Shown one piece after another: positions 20,835 through 31,356 of a DNA stretch of 64,000 nt. A model generated the notes under the pieces. It was not told the origin of the DNA. It made no database searches and saw nothing but the letters and a program-made list of their open reading frames with translations. Positions within the stretch are counted from its first letter, which is position 1; every line of letters begins with the position of its first letter. The position numbers and the translations under genes are program-made. The DNA is from Anthracocystis setariae (lineage: Eukaryota; Basidiomycota; Ustilaginomycetes; Ustilaginales; Ustilaginaceae), in assembly GCA_928724745.1 (NCBI GenBank), contig CAKMXJ010000010.1, positions 744,001 to 808,000 on the forward strand, written 5' to 3'.

Positions 20835-22077
20835 CTGGAGCATAGTACCTACATACTGCAGGGAAGTGCGGGCAGGTATGATCAACCTAGGCAAAGTACA
20901 GGTAACTGAGGGGGAAGCTGGGGAAGTCTAGGCAAGTACAGTTGAAGTGAGGTGAACTGAGGGGAAGGGACTTCATTGTGAGGAAAAACCTGGGGCTACT
21001 GGAGGTAACCGCAGGTGAAAAAACCTCAGATGAAGTCTGAGGAACTGGGTGCTATCTACAGGTATCTACAATGTACAGTGGAGTGAGGTGAACTAGGTTG
21101 AACCTTGGGAGGAAGGCTCCTCAGGTACCTTGCAGACCAGTTCATAGTGGTTGCCAGTGTAGAAAAGTGCATGCCACTGCTGGTCATCCTCGGTTGGCTG
21201 CAGGGCCCTAGCCCTAGGCCGTGGTGCGCCGGCTGCACGCGACGGTCAAATCCGTCGCCCATTTCCCTGCCAAATGGCGGCCCCCTCCACTTGTACATCA
21301 CCCCAATGGACAGCCAAATTTACACTGCTCCAGTGCAGCAACGTCAAACGCCAGATTTTAGCAGGAGCAACGGGCAACGGGCAACGGACGCGTCAAAATT
21401 GCCAGGAAATTGGCTGGGCAATGGTCAAAGTGGAGGACTGGTCCAGTGCCTGATGTACAGATCCAACTTTGTTACTGGCGCTGTGCCCAAAGTACAGATC
21501 CGGTGAGCATGTCCGTTGTTCCATCAACTATGGGTCAGCACGCAATCCTTTTTCCTGTCTGTCAGACCGCCAGCATGTCAATTGACCAGCACATTCATTT
21601 TCTTTGACTGTCAGACCACCATCAAGTCTATTGATCAGCGCGTCAGCTTTTCAGTGCGTCAGCTTTCCAGCGCGTCAGCTTTCCAGCGGGTCAGTTAAGC
21701 TGTCCGGACTGGATCCCTTTGTTCACCACCACACAATGCCATTGCCAACACCATCTCCCTTTGTCCTTGTCCATGGCGTGACATGCCTATCCAACCTATC
21801 AGCATGCGTCCAGTCAAGGATCCTTTTTGTTCCCACGCTCAGCCATTGTTTGTGCGGGGCAAGTACAGCCATTGTGTGCAAAAATTTTCACTGCGCTTGC
21901 CTGGCAGACTGTCCTGCCAGGTACATGCTTTGTCCGTACTACATTGTCTGTGAGTCACGCACACTGAATGGCGTAGCTGAGCTGGCTGGACAGGCCTCAG
22001 TGGTATATAGATGGGCGCCTGTGATGCAGAGGACATCACATCCTCATCCTCTCTGTACCAATCTCACTTGAATCTCT
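20835..22077. other. Non-coding stretch with short tandem motifs, upstream of the helicase gene
   Basis: No gene supported. It has GGGAAG/GGTAACTGAGG-like low-complexity repeats at ~20850-21060 and a 16-17-bp tandem CGCGTCAGCTTTCCAG (3-4 copies) at ~21636-21692. A TATATAG box at 22004-22010 sits 68 bp before the ATG of the helicase gene and is probably its promoter. Confidence 0.5.
22004..22010 (+). promoter_or_regulatory. TATA box of the recombinase/helicase gene
   Basis: TATATAG in GGTATATAGATGGG, 68 bp upstream of ATG 22078; no other gene starts nearby. Confidence 0.5.
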
Positions 22078-25000
22078 ATGCCCATCATCAACGCAGACTG
22101 CTCAACGTCTCCAATCATGACTCCACAGTCACCGCCTCCTGCCAACAACAGCCAGGCTGACGGCAACATCATTGCAGCACTTGACAACGAGTCAGTGGAA
22201 ACTCCCTTGCTTGAAACGTAAGCTATTTGTGTCCCGTCCCCACGCATCACCAGCAATTAGCGTGTTTCTGATACATGTGTCTTTCTCCAACACAGTCCTG
22301 TCTTACCTGCTGCAAACCAGCTGGCCGCCAATGCTGCTGCTGTACCCGACATTGCAGCTGCTGACAGCCGTGCTGCTGCTGCTGCTGCCCCCCAAGGCGC
22401 TGACCTTGGCCGCTTCTATCTCCGCTTGGTCAATCACCCGCAGTTGCTTGTCTGCACGCGCGTTGGCTGTACTCTTGGAGTCCCAGTGACACCCTTGTTC
22501 AAAGATGTTACTGCTCACCTGCAGCGTTTCCATCACCAGCCCCTTGGTGACGCTTCACGCCGCGCTATCCAGGCCATGCTTGATCAGCTTGACCTGCCGC
22601 TTCCCAAGGATGTCACTGTGGACCAAGATCAGCTGCCTGTGCCCAAGATCAAGGAGCTGCCGGTGGTCACAGACGGTTACCAGTGCAACCACTGCTCCTA
22701 CGCCATCTTTGCCAGGAACGCCATGTACGCTCACCTCAAGGACAAACACGCAGACCTGAAGGTCAAAGCCAAGTCTACGCACCCTGTCCTGCTGCAGGTC
22801 ATCCAGGAGCATGGCAAGAACAAGCGCTACATCTATGTGCAGGACAAGGAGCTGGACCCCACGCCTCCACAAGCCATCCTCAACCCCAACTTGGATGCAC
22901 GCCAGCTGGACGATGCCATCAAAGCCAAGGCTGCTGCATTCATTCAGCAGGATCAAGATGCTCTCCATGATGCAGGTCTGCTCAACCCTGTTGTGGACAT
23001 GTCCATGTGCACCGGCAACATTGGTCCCTGGGCCAAGCAGCTCAAGTGGCGCTCCTACTGGGCAGGCAAGCTGCTGACTGCCATTGGCGCCTTGGGCACA
23101 GACACGTCAAGCTGGCCCGGCGCTCACAGTGACTTTGTTCACTGGCTGGCTAGAATGACCAAAGCCTTTGCTCTGCATTGGATGCAGGCCTTTATGGACT
23201 CGGGCCGCTACATGCAGCAGACATTCCGTGCCTACAGTGACGAGCCGTCTGAGCCCTACAACCTCCAGCCTCCCACCATCAAGAAGCGTGCTGACATGTG
23301 GGGCAATGTCCTTGCTCTACTTGCACACCTTGCCTTGGACGGTGAGGCCCTCCACTATCATGGCAGCAGGACAGAGGAGCAGCATCTGGTGGTCACAGAA
23401 GAGGCCACAGAGGCGTCTCTAAACACACCTGCGTGACTTGTCAACGCTCTTTGACAATGACGATGATGCCAGCGCCAACACCAGTGCACATGCAGCTGCA
23501 GAGCATCAGCAACACATTCATGAGGTCACCCTTGCAGTGGAAAATGCGCTGCTCAGCCTGTCCCACCTGCTCATCACGCAGCGGCCAGCAAAGCACGGTC
23601 AGACAGATGAGCTGATGCTGGTGCGTCTCTTCATGCACATGTGTGTGGACAGGGAAGGCATGCCCAAAGCCGTCAGCGCTGCCACCTCCATCATTGCCAG
23701 CCTGGAGTTCTGCATGCGCGCTGTGTTGCACCACTACCTCTTCAATGACACCAATGGTCAGCTCTTGAAGATGTCTCCATCTCAGACGGACAAGGCCATG
23801 CGCAAGCACCTCAAGGAGAACGTCTACCACAACAGCAACTCTGCCAGCGCCCACCTCCAGTCTCTCCACCGCTACGGCAAGGTGCTTGCTCAGGATGAAG
23901 TCACGCCATTCATCTGTTCTTGGGCGCATGACCTCAGCCACATCAAGTATGGAACAGAGGAGATCCAGATCACACGCCTCCAAGCTCTGATGCAGGGTGC
24001 ACAGGAACAGGCAGAGCGTCACCTGCGTCAGCTGTGTCTGCTACCAGAGGACGCCACGCTGGCCATCAACCTCAAACACATCCAAGATGATCACCGCAAC
24101 ATGCAACCAGGCTTCAACTTTGTCACCGCCTCCCCAGAGCTCAGCAACCTCAGCACTGTCCTCTGCCGTGCCGTTGCTGGCAACACCCCACCAGCGCAAC
24201 CGCTGCTGGATGCCTACAGTGAGGAGCTGGAGTTTGATGCAGACGCAGCACAGTCCTACTTCAGCACGCACAACGAGTTCATCAAGCTGCTTGCTGTTCT
24301 CATTGAACTGGGCAGCGGTCTGCCAGCAAGAGGTACGGAACTGATGCAGCTTCAGCACACCAACACGCTCATGGGTCCACGCAACATCTTTGTCCATGAT
24401 GGCAGCGTCTTCACGGCACTGCCCACCAACAAGGGCTCAGGGCGGCAAAGGATCATCCCACGCTTCCTGCCTCATGCAGTTGGCTGCATGGTGGTCTACT
24501 ACATCTCTCAGGTGGCGCCCTTTGTCCATCTGCTTCACAACGCCATCATCAAGCCCCGCCCAGCCTGCCACATGCTTCTTTCTACGCACAGTGGGCAGCC
24601 GCTGGACACCAACACCGTCAGCAAGATGCTGCAGGCGCTCCATCAGCAGCACATCAGCTCTGTCTCCAGCGGCATGACCATGCGCATGTGGCGCCAGGTT
24701 GCGGTAGCCATTGACCGCAAGCTCATCCGTCCAGGCTCTGCAAGCATGTCCAGCAAGGAAACAGATCAAGACAACGAGCATGATCTCCAAGCAGGTCACT
24801 TGACCAGCACCGCAGAGCAGCACTATGGCCTGGATGCAAGCATGCTCTACCAGCTCACGCAGGAAAGCATGGACCGCATGCTGGCGGTGTCAGAGCGCTG
24901 GCACACATTCTGGAGGATGCGCACGCGCTTTCAAGAGGACACACAGCCGTTCAACCAACTTGTTGAGCTTGGAAGCGGTGCAGACCACGCACAGGAGCTC

Positions 25001-27148
25001 AGAGGTATCAAGCGCAAGTTGGAGCTGGTAGAAGAGAGCGTGCTCACCATCAGACGCAAGCTGGAACACCACACTCCACCATCAGCGCACAGCACTGGCG
25101 GCAGCCTGCAGCTCAGCGGTGCTTCACGCTCTGCTGTGCTCCCACCAGCAGTCAGCAGGGCCCTCTTCCAGATTACCGGCAGCCACCGCACCAAGACACT
25201 GGAGCAGGCATATGCACTCAATGCCATTCACGCCAAGGAGTCTCCACTGATCATCATCATGGCCACTGGATCCGGCAAGTCTGCACTCTTCATGGCTCCA
25301 CTGCACTGGCTGCCAGAGCGGTCTGTCATCATTGTGGTGGTGCCCTTCATTGCACTGACAGATGACCTCCTGCAAGACTGCTGCCGTGTTGGTGTCACTG
25401 CCAAGCGGTGGGCCAGCCACCAACCATCAAGAACAGTAGCAGGTGTGGGAGCCCAGCTGGTCTTTGTTGCGGTGGAGAACTGCCACAGTGTGGAGTTTGC
25501 TAATTGGGCACGCGTCTTGCAAGAAGAAAAGCAGCTGGCGGCCATCTTCTTTGATGAGTGTCACGTCTGCCTCACTCAGAGCAACTTCCGACCGGCCATG
25601 GACAAGATCAAGGCGTTGCTGTCTTCTGTGCATGTGCAGCAGTACTTCCTCACTGCCACGCTACCACCTGCGCTGGTGTCCACCCTCAAGACAGCGCTCC
25701 AGCTCCCGCATGACGGCACAGGCATGATACGTGCCAGCACCAACCGCAAGAACATCTCCTATGCGGTGCAACGGCTGAAGTCAGAGGACAGCATGTTGCT
25801 CTGCTTGGAAGAGCTCCTTGCAGCGCATCCAACAGGAGCAGTGATGGTCTTTTGCATCTCCAAGTCGGCCACAGCATTCACCGCAACAGCGCTTGGCTGC
25901 CCCTTTATCACATCAGACATGGATGAGGCATACAAGCAGACCACCATCTCAGCCTGGTTGCGGTGCTCCACCACAGAGACGGACAACAGCAAGCGCATCC
26001 TGGCAGGCACCACCGCCATTGGAACCGGCATCAATCCGCAGCACGTCAAGCTGGTAGTGCACTGCACCAACACATTTGACATGATCAGCTACGTCCAAGA
26101 GTCAGGCCGCGCAGGCCGCAGCGGAGCACCAGCAACAGCAGTGCTGCTTGCAGTGAACAACACATCGGTCCAGCAGTACGTGGAGGAGCAGACATGCCGG
26201 CGCTTGGTCATCTCCACCTACATTGATGGCATGCCGGTCACCTGCCTCAGCCAGCCAGACTTTGCGCTCTGTGACCTTTGCCATCAAGCAGTTGGGGAAG
26301 AACCTGGCACACCACCCAGAACAACCATTGCGGTGGAGTCTCCTCTCATCCACCAGCCCCGTCATGCCAGCAGCAGCTCACATCAGACACTGCAGCGCAC
26401 ACCCACCACCCCACAGCATCACAACGCAAGCGCTAGCAGCAGCCGGTTGCAGCAGATTACCAGCACCAGCGCCTTGCGCTCACCAGCAGCATGCACACTA
26501 CCAGCAGCACCATACACACCCACTCCACGCACGCTACACAGGGTCAATCAGCAGCCCAGTCCATCGGCCATGTTCTCTCACCGCTTGATGCCAGCACCAC
26601 CTGACTTTGGCTCACCAGTGCGCACCGCTGATCCCAACGTCTCCCACATACGCTCATTGCTGGAGCCACTGGTGGACTGCTGCTCCCTCTGCTATCTCTT
26701 CAGCCGCAGTCACACATGCAGTGGAGAGCATGGTCTCAGCCACCGCTTCAAAGACTGTGCATGCTGGAACCAGATAGAGGCGCTGCTGCCGGAAATAGAG
26801 GATCCAGAACGCATCAATGGCACGCACATTGGCAAGATCAAGAACCGCATGCGGAAGGACAAGGGAAGTACGTGCTGGACATGCCTGGTGCCGACAAAGG
26901 TGTGCTTGACCAGCAACGTCTCGGTGGCCACACCGTGCTCAAGGCGGTATGCAGATATAGTGTTGCCAGTGGTAGCTGCCATGCTCAGAGATGAGCCGTC
27001 TTGTATTGATGTGTTTCAACAGCTGGGCCGTCCCTTTGTGGACTTGGAGATGGTGGAGGCGGAGCTAGGAACCACGGTGCTGTATCATGGTGAGCGTGTC
27101 TTCCTAGCGTTTGCCATCTTTGCCACCGCTGTTCAGCTGGCAGGTTAG
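22078..27148 (+). pseudogene. C2H2 + tyrosine-recombinase-like + RecQ-like helicase, one-base frameshift
   Basis: Exon 1 is 22078-22217. A 78-nt GT-AG intron (22218-22295) follows, then one long reading that stays in frame to ~23421. There an extra A (CTCTAAACAC) shifts it; removing one base joins it to the next open frame, which runs to TAG 27146-27148. Domains: two C2H2-like fingers (C..C at ~22452-22540; YQCNHCSYAIFARNAMYAHL at 22678-22740), the DUF3505-like arrangement. A tyrosine-recombinase-like core at ~24290-24830 has LGSGLPARGTEL (Arg at 24329), TNKGSGRQRIIPR, MTMRMWRQVA, and AGHLTSTAEQHYG with a Tyr nine residues after His. The helicase at 25200-26150 has ATGSGKS, DECH, TATLPP, AIGTGI and QESGRAGRSG. 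The C-terminus has CX2C pairs. RecQ-like helicases of this kind are known from Ustilago and other fungal subtelomeres. The recombinase reading is inference. One base separates it from an intact 1.6-1.7-k-residue protein, so it may be a fresh lesion or a sequence error. Confidence 0.75.
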
Positions 27149-27274
27149 TTGTTGACAGCAGCTCAGTCAGTCATACATAGTGTAAGTACATACATTCAGC
27201 AATGTGATGTGAGGAATACAGGTTTGCATAGCAGAGATAGGAACAGCATGATCAGCAAGTGAAAGTGCTGCTTG

Positions 27275-27835
27275 GGGGGATTGCCTTGTACTCCAATTTT
27301 GGCTGACGTGATTAGGTTCAGTATTGCAGTACGGAGCAATCCCCTGGCAGTCAGTTCTGTCTGGCCGTGTTGAGGGGATTGCCTGGTAGTTGGCATTTGC
27401 CGGTAAAATTGGGCCTTGAATTTTGGGTACGGGGCAATCCCCTGGCAGTCAGTTCTGTCTGGCCGTGTTGAGGGGATTGCCTGGTAGTTGGCATTTGCCG
27501 GCAAAATTGGGCCTTGAATTTTGGGTACGGGGCAATCCCCTGGCAGTCAGTTCTGTCTGGCCGTGTTGAGGGGATTGCCTGGTAGTTGGCATTTGCCGGC
27601 AAAATTGGGCCTTGAATTTTGGGTACGGAGCAATCCCCTGCGTACACCTAACGCAAACATGTTTTGTTGAGGGGATTGCCTGGTAGTTGCCATTTGCCGG
27701 CAAAATTGGGCCTTGGATTTCAGGTACGGAGCAATCCCCTTGTGCGGCTGGTTTTCCTGTGACCAGGGATTGCCTGGTACCCAACTGGCAAGCACCAATC
27801 TGACTGTGCATTTGCATTATGAGGCAATCCCTTTC
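27275..27835. repeat. 99-bp tandem array, each unit an inverted repeat GGGGATTGCC...GGCAATCCCC
   Basis: Arms GGGGATTGCC occur at about 27276, 27373, 27472, 27571, 27670 and (GGGATTGCC) 27765. The partner arms GCAATCCCC occur at about 27336, 27433, 27532, 27631, 27731 and 27823. The central units repeat with an exact 99-bp period and near-identical filling (GTAGTTGGCATTTGCCGG...). Outer units are diverged. The array lies between the helicase stop (27148) and the first dioxygenase start (27871). Open frames across it are artefacts of a period divisible by three. Confidence 0.9.
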
Positions 27836-27870
27836 CGCAACCTGCCTTTCCCATTCATCGCAACAAAGCA

Positions 27871-28797
27871 ATGCCATCAACATCCCCAGAAGCCATACTC
27901 AGGAAGCGTGCAAGAGCAGCAGCCAGACGTCAAGCATACCAGCAAATGCAGCAAGAAGTGCAGCGGCTTGGGCTTGACAAGCAGCATCGCATCACACGGA
28001 ATACACCGCAAGAAGAGATCTCCACTTATCCTCTTCAAGAGATTAACATACCGTCCAACCTCACACTGTTTGACAATGCCAACTCCAACATCATTCTGCA
28101 GCGCATCCGGCCCAGCAGTCACCGCAAAGCTCTGCAAGCTGCTGCCAGTTCAAAGATTGGCAAGGTCCTTTTCGACAAGTACTGCCTTTCAAATCCATCC
28201 ATCCTTGACAAGAACAGACGCTCTATCGGACATCACCTTGGCATCTGGCATGATCAAGCACGGCAGACACTTGGCTACACACAGCACACCCTCAACAGCC
28301 GGCACAAACAAGATGCGCTCAACCTCCTTGCTTGGACAAGAAAGCATACCGGCATGATCCTTGTGCCAACTCGACACCTTTTTGAGCCACAGTTCTGCGC
28401 AAGTCTTGGCAGGCGGCTGAAGTCTTTTGATTGGCTCACTTCCATCTTTGGGGCAGACATGCTGTCGTATGTACACCCATGGTACAGTACAGTTGCTTTC
28501 TTCCACGGGTTCTCTGGTGGCTTCCATAGAGATACCAACGATGTCAACCCTTCATTCCTTTTCTGCTTTGGTCAGCCATTCTGGTTCGAGCTTCCTGAAT
28601 ACTCGATCAAGATCAGAGTCGAGCCTTATGATCTGCTTCTCCTCAACTCTCAGCAGTGTTGGCATCGCACAACTAGTATTGACAACAACCACATTGCAGG
28701 ACGGTGGGCCTTTAGCGCATTCCTGCGATCCAGTATCTTCAAGATGGATCCGGTCGCTCAGATTGCTGCTTCTCGAGTTGATCCCAATCAGATTTAG
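27871..28797 (+). CDS. Fe(II)/2-oxoglutarate-dependent dioxygenase-like protein 1
   Basis: 308 aa, ATG 27871 (AAAGCAATGCC). The N-terminal ~45 residues are basic and glutamine-rich (RKRARAAARRQAYQQMQQEV), perhaps DNA-contacting. The C-terminal third has the double-stranded beta-helix signature: HxD in GGFHRDTND (H219, D221), then FCFGQPFWFELPEY, PYDLLLLNS, distal His ~265 in CWHRT and the 2OG-binding Arg in GRWAFSAFLRSS. Such enzymes oxidise a substrate with Fe(II), O2 and 2-oxoglutarate; DNA/RNA base demethylases and TET/JBP belong to the fold, but the substrate is unknown. It sits just after the 99-bp array in the same direction as the helicase gene, and is convergent with the second dioxygenase. 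AlkB-like or TET/JBP-like are both possible. Confidence 0.7.
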   Translation: MPSTSPEAILRKRARAAARRQAYQQMQQEVQRLGLDKQHRITRNTPQEEISTYPLQEINIPSNLTLFDNANSNIILQRIRPSSHRKALQAAASSKIGKVLFDKYCLSNPSILDKNRRSIGHHLGIWHDQARQTLGYTQHTLNSRHKQDALNLLAWTRKHTGMILVPTRHLFEPQFCASLGRRLKSFDWLTSIFGADMLSYVHPWYSTVAFFHGFSGGFHRDTNDVNPSFLFCFGQPFWFELPEYSIKIRVEPYDLLLLNSQQCWHRTTSIDNNHIAGRWAFSAFLRSSIFKMDPVAQIAASRVDPNQI

Positions 28798-28960
28798 ATG
28801 TTCTCCGCTCTCAATGTTACTTTCTCTCCAAATGCAATCTGTTCTGACTAAGCCTTGCTTTTTCCTTTTCATCAACTGCTTCTCAAAAATTTTCAACTGC
28901 ATCAAACTTGAAAAAATCTTCAAGTCCCAATTCACACACTTTGACACACGGAATCACAAA

Positions 28961-29097
28961 ACTTTGACTGTGGAACTGTTGAACTATGGAATTATGGAAC
29001 TACAGAACTACGGAACTACGGAACTACGGAACTACAGAACTGGAACTACGGAACTATGGAACTACGGAACTATGGAACTACGGAACTACGGAACTAC
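28961..29097. repeat. 9-bp minisatellite, GGAACTACG/GGAACTATG
   Basis: About 13 degenerate copies of GGAACTA(C/T)(G/A) fill the gap between the convergent ends of the two dioxygenase genes and run up to the last codon of the minus-strand gene (stop 29100-29098). Confidence 0.9.
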
Positions 29098-30177
29098 TTA
29101 GGTGGTCTTGCTGTCAATGTGCTTGAAGAGATCCCAATTTTTGATGCATGTGTCCTTGTATGCCTCCTTCTCTTGTTCAGTCTTGCTGCCTGCCTTGCCT
29201 CTATGGCCTGCCCACTTGACAACATCGCTAGACATGAACATGGTCAATGAGCCTCGAGTCTCACCCTCTGCAATGTTGGTGTTGTAGTGATGCACAACAT
29301 GTGATGGGAAGAAAGCAAGTGCACCAGGAGGGAACTCGATGCTGATGTTGGCCTCGTGCATGTTGAGCGTTGTGTGCCGATAGTCACCAACACTCATCAC
29401 TCCAGCCAACCCTTGCAAGTAGTCCCTCCGGTCTCTGTGTGGAGCAGAGATTGCATTGGCCTCCTCGTTCAAAGCCAGGGATGGAAAGCACGGTCCAAAC
29501 TTGAATCCCCCATATGGCTTGAACTCGGACGAATCTCCAACGTACTGGTAGAAGCTGGCATGATCAGGAAAGCACTCGTAGAATTGGCGATTGCAATATG
29601 CCTGGATGCTCTTGAGGGACTCGGTGTCAAGGAAAGCCTGCATTTGAGGATATTGCATGAACTTCAAATTCCAGTATGGCCCATCCATATGTGCTTGGTC
29701 CTGGCCACTGAGCATCAAATGCCATGTTCGAAAGTGACCTCCTCGGATAGCCTCCGTTGGAGCTCCTGCTGCCCATGGGAGAGCTTTCATCGAGGCTCGG
29801 ACCTGATCCAGGCTGCTGTGGAACTCTGCTGCATGCAGCTCTGGGGGCAGGACCACACTGGCAAAGTGGAGACCGTTCTTGTCAACAAAATGTGTCCACC
29901 GAGTCTTCAACTTGATGCGTCTCAGCATTGCAGCATTGTTTCCCGGACTTGGCTCCTTTGGTAGGATCAGAGGCTGCGTCATGTACTTGTTTAGATCCAG
30001 GTCCGTTGTCACAATGAACGCCTCACCAGATTGTACATGCTTCCTGAATGCCAGCTTCCCTTTGCTTCGACCACGCTTTCGTGGACCATGTTCCATCTGC
30101 CTCGGATGCTGCCAAATAAGCAGGTTTGGTTTCTTTATTCTCCTTGCCGTCTTGTCAACCGTTCTTTGCCTTGCCAT
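29098..30177 (-). CDS. Fe(II)/2-oxoglutarate dioxygenase, TET/JBP-like
   Basis: 359 aa, ATG at 30177-30175. The N-terminus is very basic (MARQRTVDKTARRIKKPN, PRKRGRSKGK), fitting a nuclear DNA-binding protein. The catalytic region starts near LALNEEANAISAPHRDRRDY, with HxD at H247/D249, then GVMSVGDYRHTTLNM, IEFPPGALAFFPSHVVHHYNT (distal His 296/297) and ETRGSLTMF with the 2OG-binding Arg ~308. This order and the G-A-L-xF-F-P-S-H...H spacing resemble the large TET/JBP-like families of basidiomycetes, which oxidise 5-methylcytosine or thymine and are often linked to transposons. Assignment rests on motif pattern only; a general prolyl-hydroxylase-like enzyme is the alternative. The reading frame is intact. 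It is convergent with dioxygenase 1. Confidence 0.75.
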   Translation of the reverse strand: MARQRTVDKTARRIKKPNLLIWQHPRQMEHGPRKRGRSKGKLAFRKHVQSGEAFIVTTDLDLNKYMTQPLILPKEPSPGNNAAMLRRIKLKTRWTHFVDKNGLHFASVVLPPELHAAEFHSSLDQVRASMKALPWAAGAPTEAIRGGHFRTWHLMLSGQDQAHMDGPYWNLKFMQYPQMQAFLDTESLKSIQAYCNRQFYECFPDHASFYQYVGDSSEFKPYGGFKFGPCFPSLALNEEANAISAPHRDRRDYLQGLAGVMSVGDYRHTTLNMHEANISIEFPPGALAFFPSHVVHHYNTNIAEGETRGSLTMFMSSDVVKWAGHRGKAGSKTEQEKEAYKDTCIKNWDLFKHIDSKTT

Positions 30178-31356
30178 CTTGTCAACCGTACTGTGTTGTA
30201 GTCAATGTCTGTTATAGGACAGGCTTGTTCTTGTTGGACCTCAGCGATCCGAGAGTCATCTCGCACTCAGAGTATCTCACTCGACGGCACTGAATACGCA
30301 AGCTTGCGTGTTTTAACGCGTCGATCCCTGCGAAATGCATGCGCGTGCAATTAAGGGAGGCAAACTTTACACATTTTCCGGAATATCGAGGGATGGACCC
30401 TGAAAACACATTGTTGCCGAACACCCAAGCGAGCTGGTGACCACATACGCGAGCTTGCGTGTGCAACAGCAACCATCCCCTCGAATCCTCACCAACCATC
30501 ACAGAACAGGGTATGATGGAAGATTACACGCCGGGACAACAATGGGCAACCCTCATAATTAAGGGTGAGCCCCATTCACGGACCACGCTGAACCGAACCA
30601 ATCAGAGGAAGGACAACAAAACAAGATACACGGCGATGTCCTCAACGAGGAGGAAAGACACGCAAGGATTGCGTGTTTAGCAACGAACACTCGTCGGTCA
30701 TGGGACCTTCTGGAGTAACGCTATAGCGACGATGGTCGTCACTTAGCCGTATACGTTTGCTCACGCCATATGTATATATAGAGGTTGCATTTCACTGTGT
30801 GGTAATTGGAAACACATCGAATCATCAACCAACAAAGTGTGTCCCTAACATACAACCAAGCATACCAACACGCAGGCTTGCGTGTTTGTCTCTCACGTAG
30901 TAACCTACCAAGCTTCCTAGTCTACAGCGCCCACTCGGACGAGTGCGGTCAATATCACTTCGCTCTTACTGGCTCTATCGCCGAAGTGGATTGACAATTG
31001 ACTTAGTGATTCCAAAACACACTTCCAAGATCGCAGCTTGAAGTCAGTCAAGGAACGCGGCAAACACGCGCCCTTGCGTGTCTGCAGTCATCTTCGAACG
31101 TCTACCCACCACGCAATAGTGATTAGACGCACGCAGAAGCTAACAGTTCTTGTTCTCGTTTGATTTGCGTTTGGTTTGGGTTTGCGTGTTTGCTTGAGCT
31201 TTGGTTAGTGTTTGCGTTTGCGTGTCTTTCTCTTTTCACAGTGGGCGCCCCCTACGGTTCATATGCTGTCATTGCTCTATAAGTTTCTGCTATAGTACAT
31301 AATCATTGTTGTCAAGTATTCTGAAGAATCTAACATTAAAAAATAGACCTCCTTGA
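30178..31356. repeat. Non-coding region with five spaced ACACGCA...TGCGTGT palindromes
   Basis: No gene supported. Palindromes lie at 30296-30309 (perfect 14-bp ACGCAAGCTTGCGT), 30447-30460, 30658-30676, 30867-30886 and 31064-31081. All share arms (A)CACGCA/TGCGTG(T) with a variable centre, spaced ~150-215 bp. More half-sites (TTTGCGTGT) occur at ~31183 and ~31216. A TATATATA-like stretch is near 30771-30780. The region lies upstream of the minus-strand dioxygenase. Confidence 0.8.

Noticed and set aside
27275..27835. CRISPR array
   Set aside because: Fungal nuclear DNA; the 'spacers' are themselves repeated and there are no cas genes.
27196..27883. Repetitive open frames over the 99-bp array
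   Set aside because: The period is a multiple of three, so frames stay open by arithmetic; no other sign of coding.
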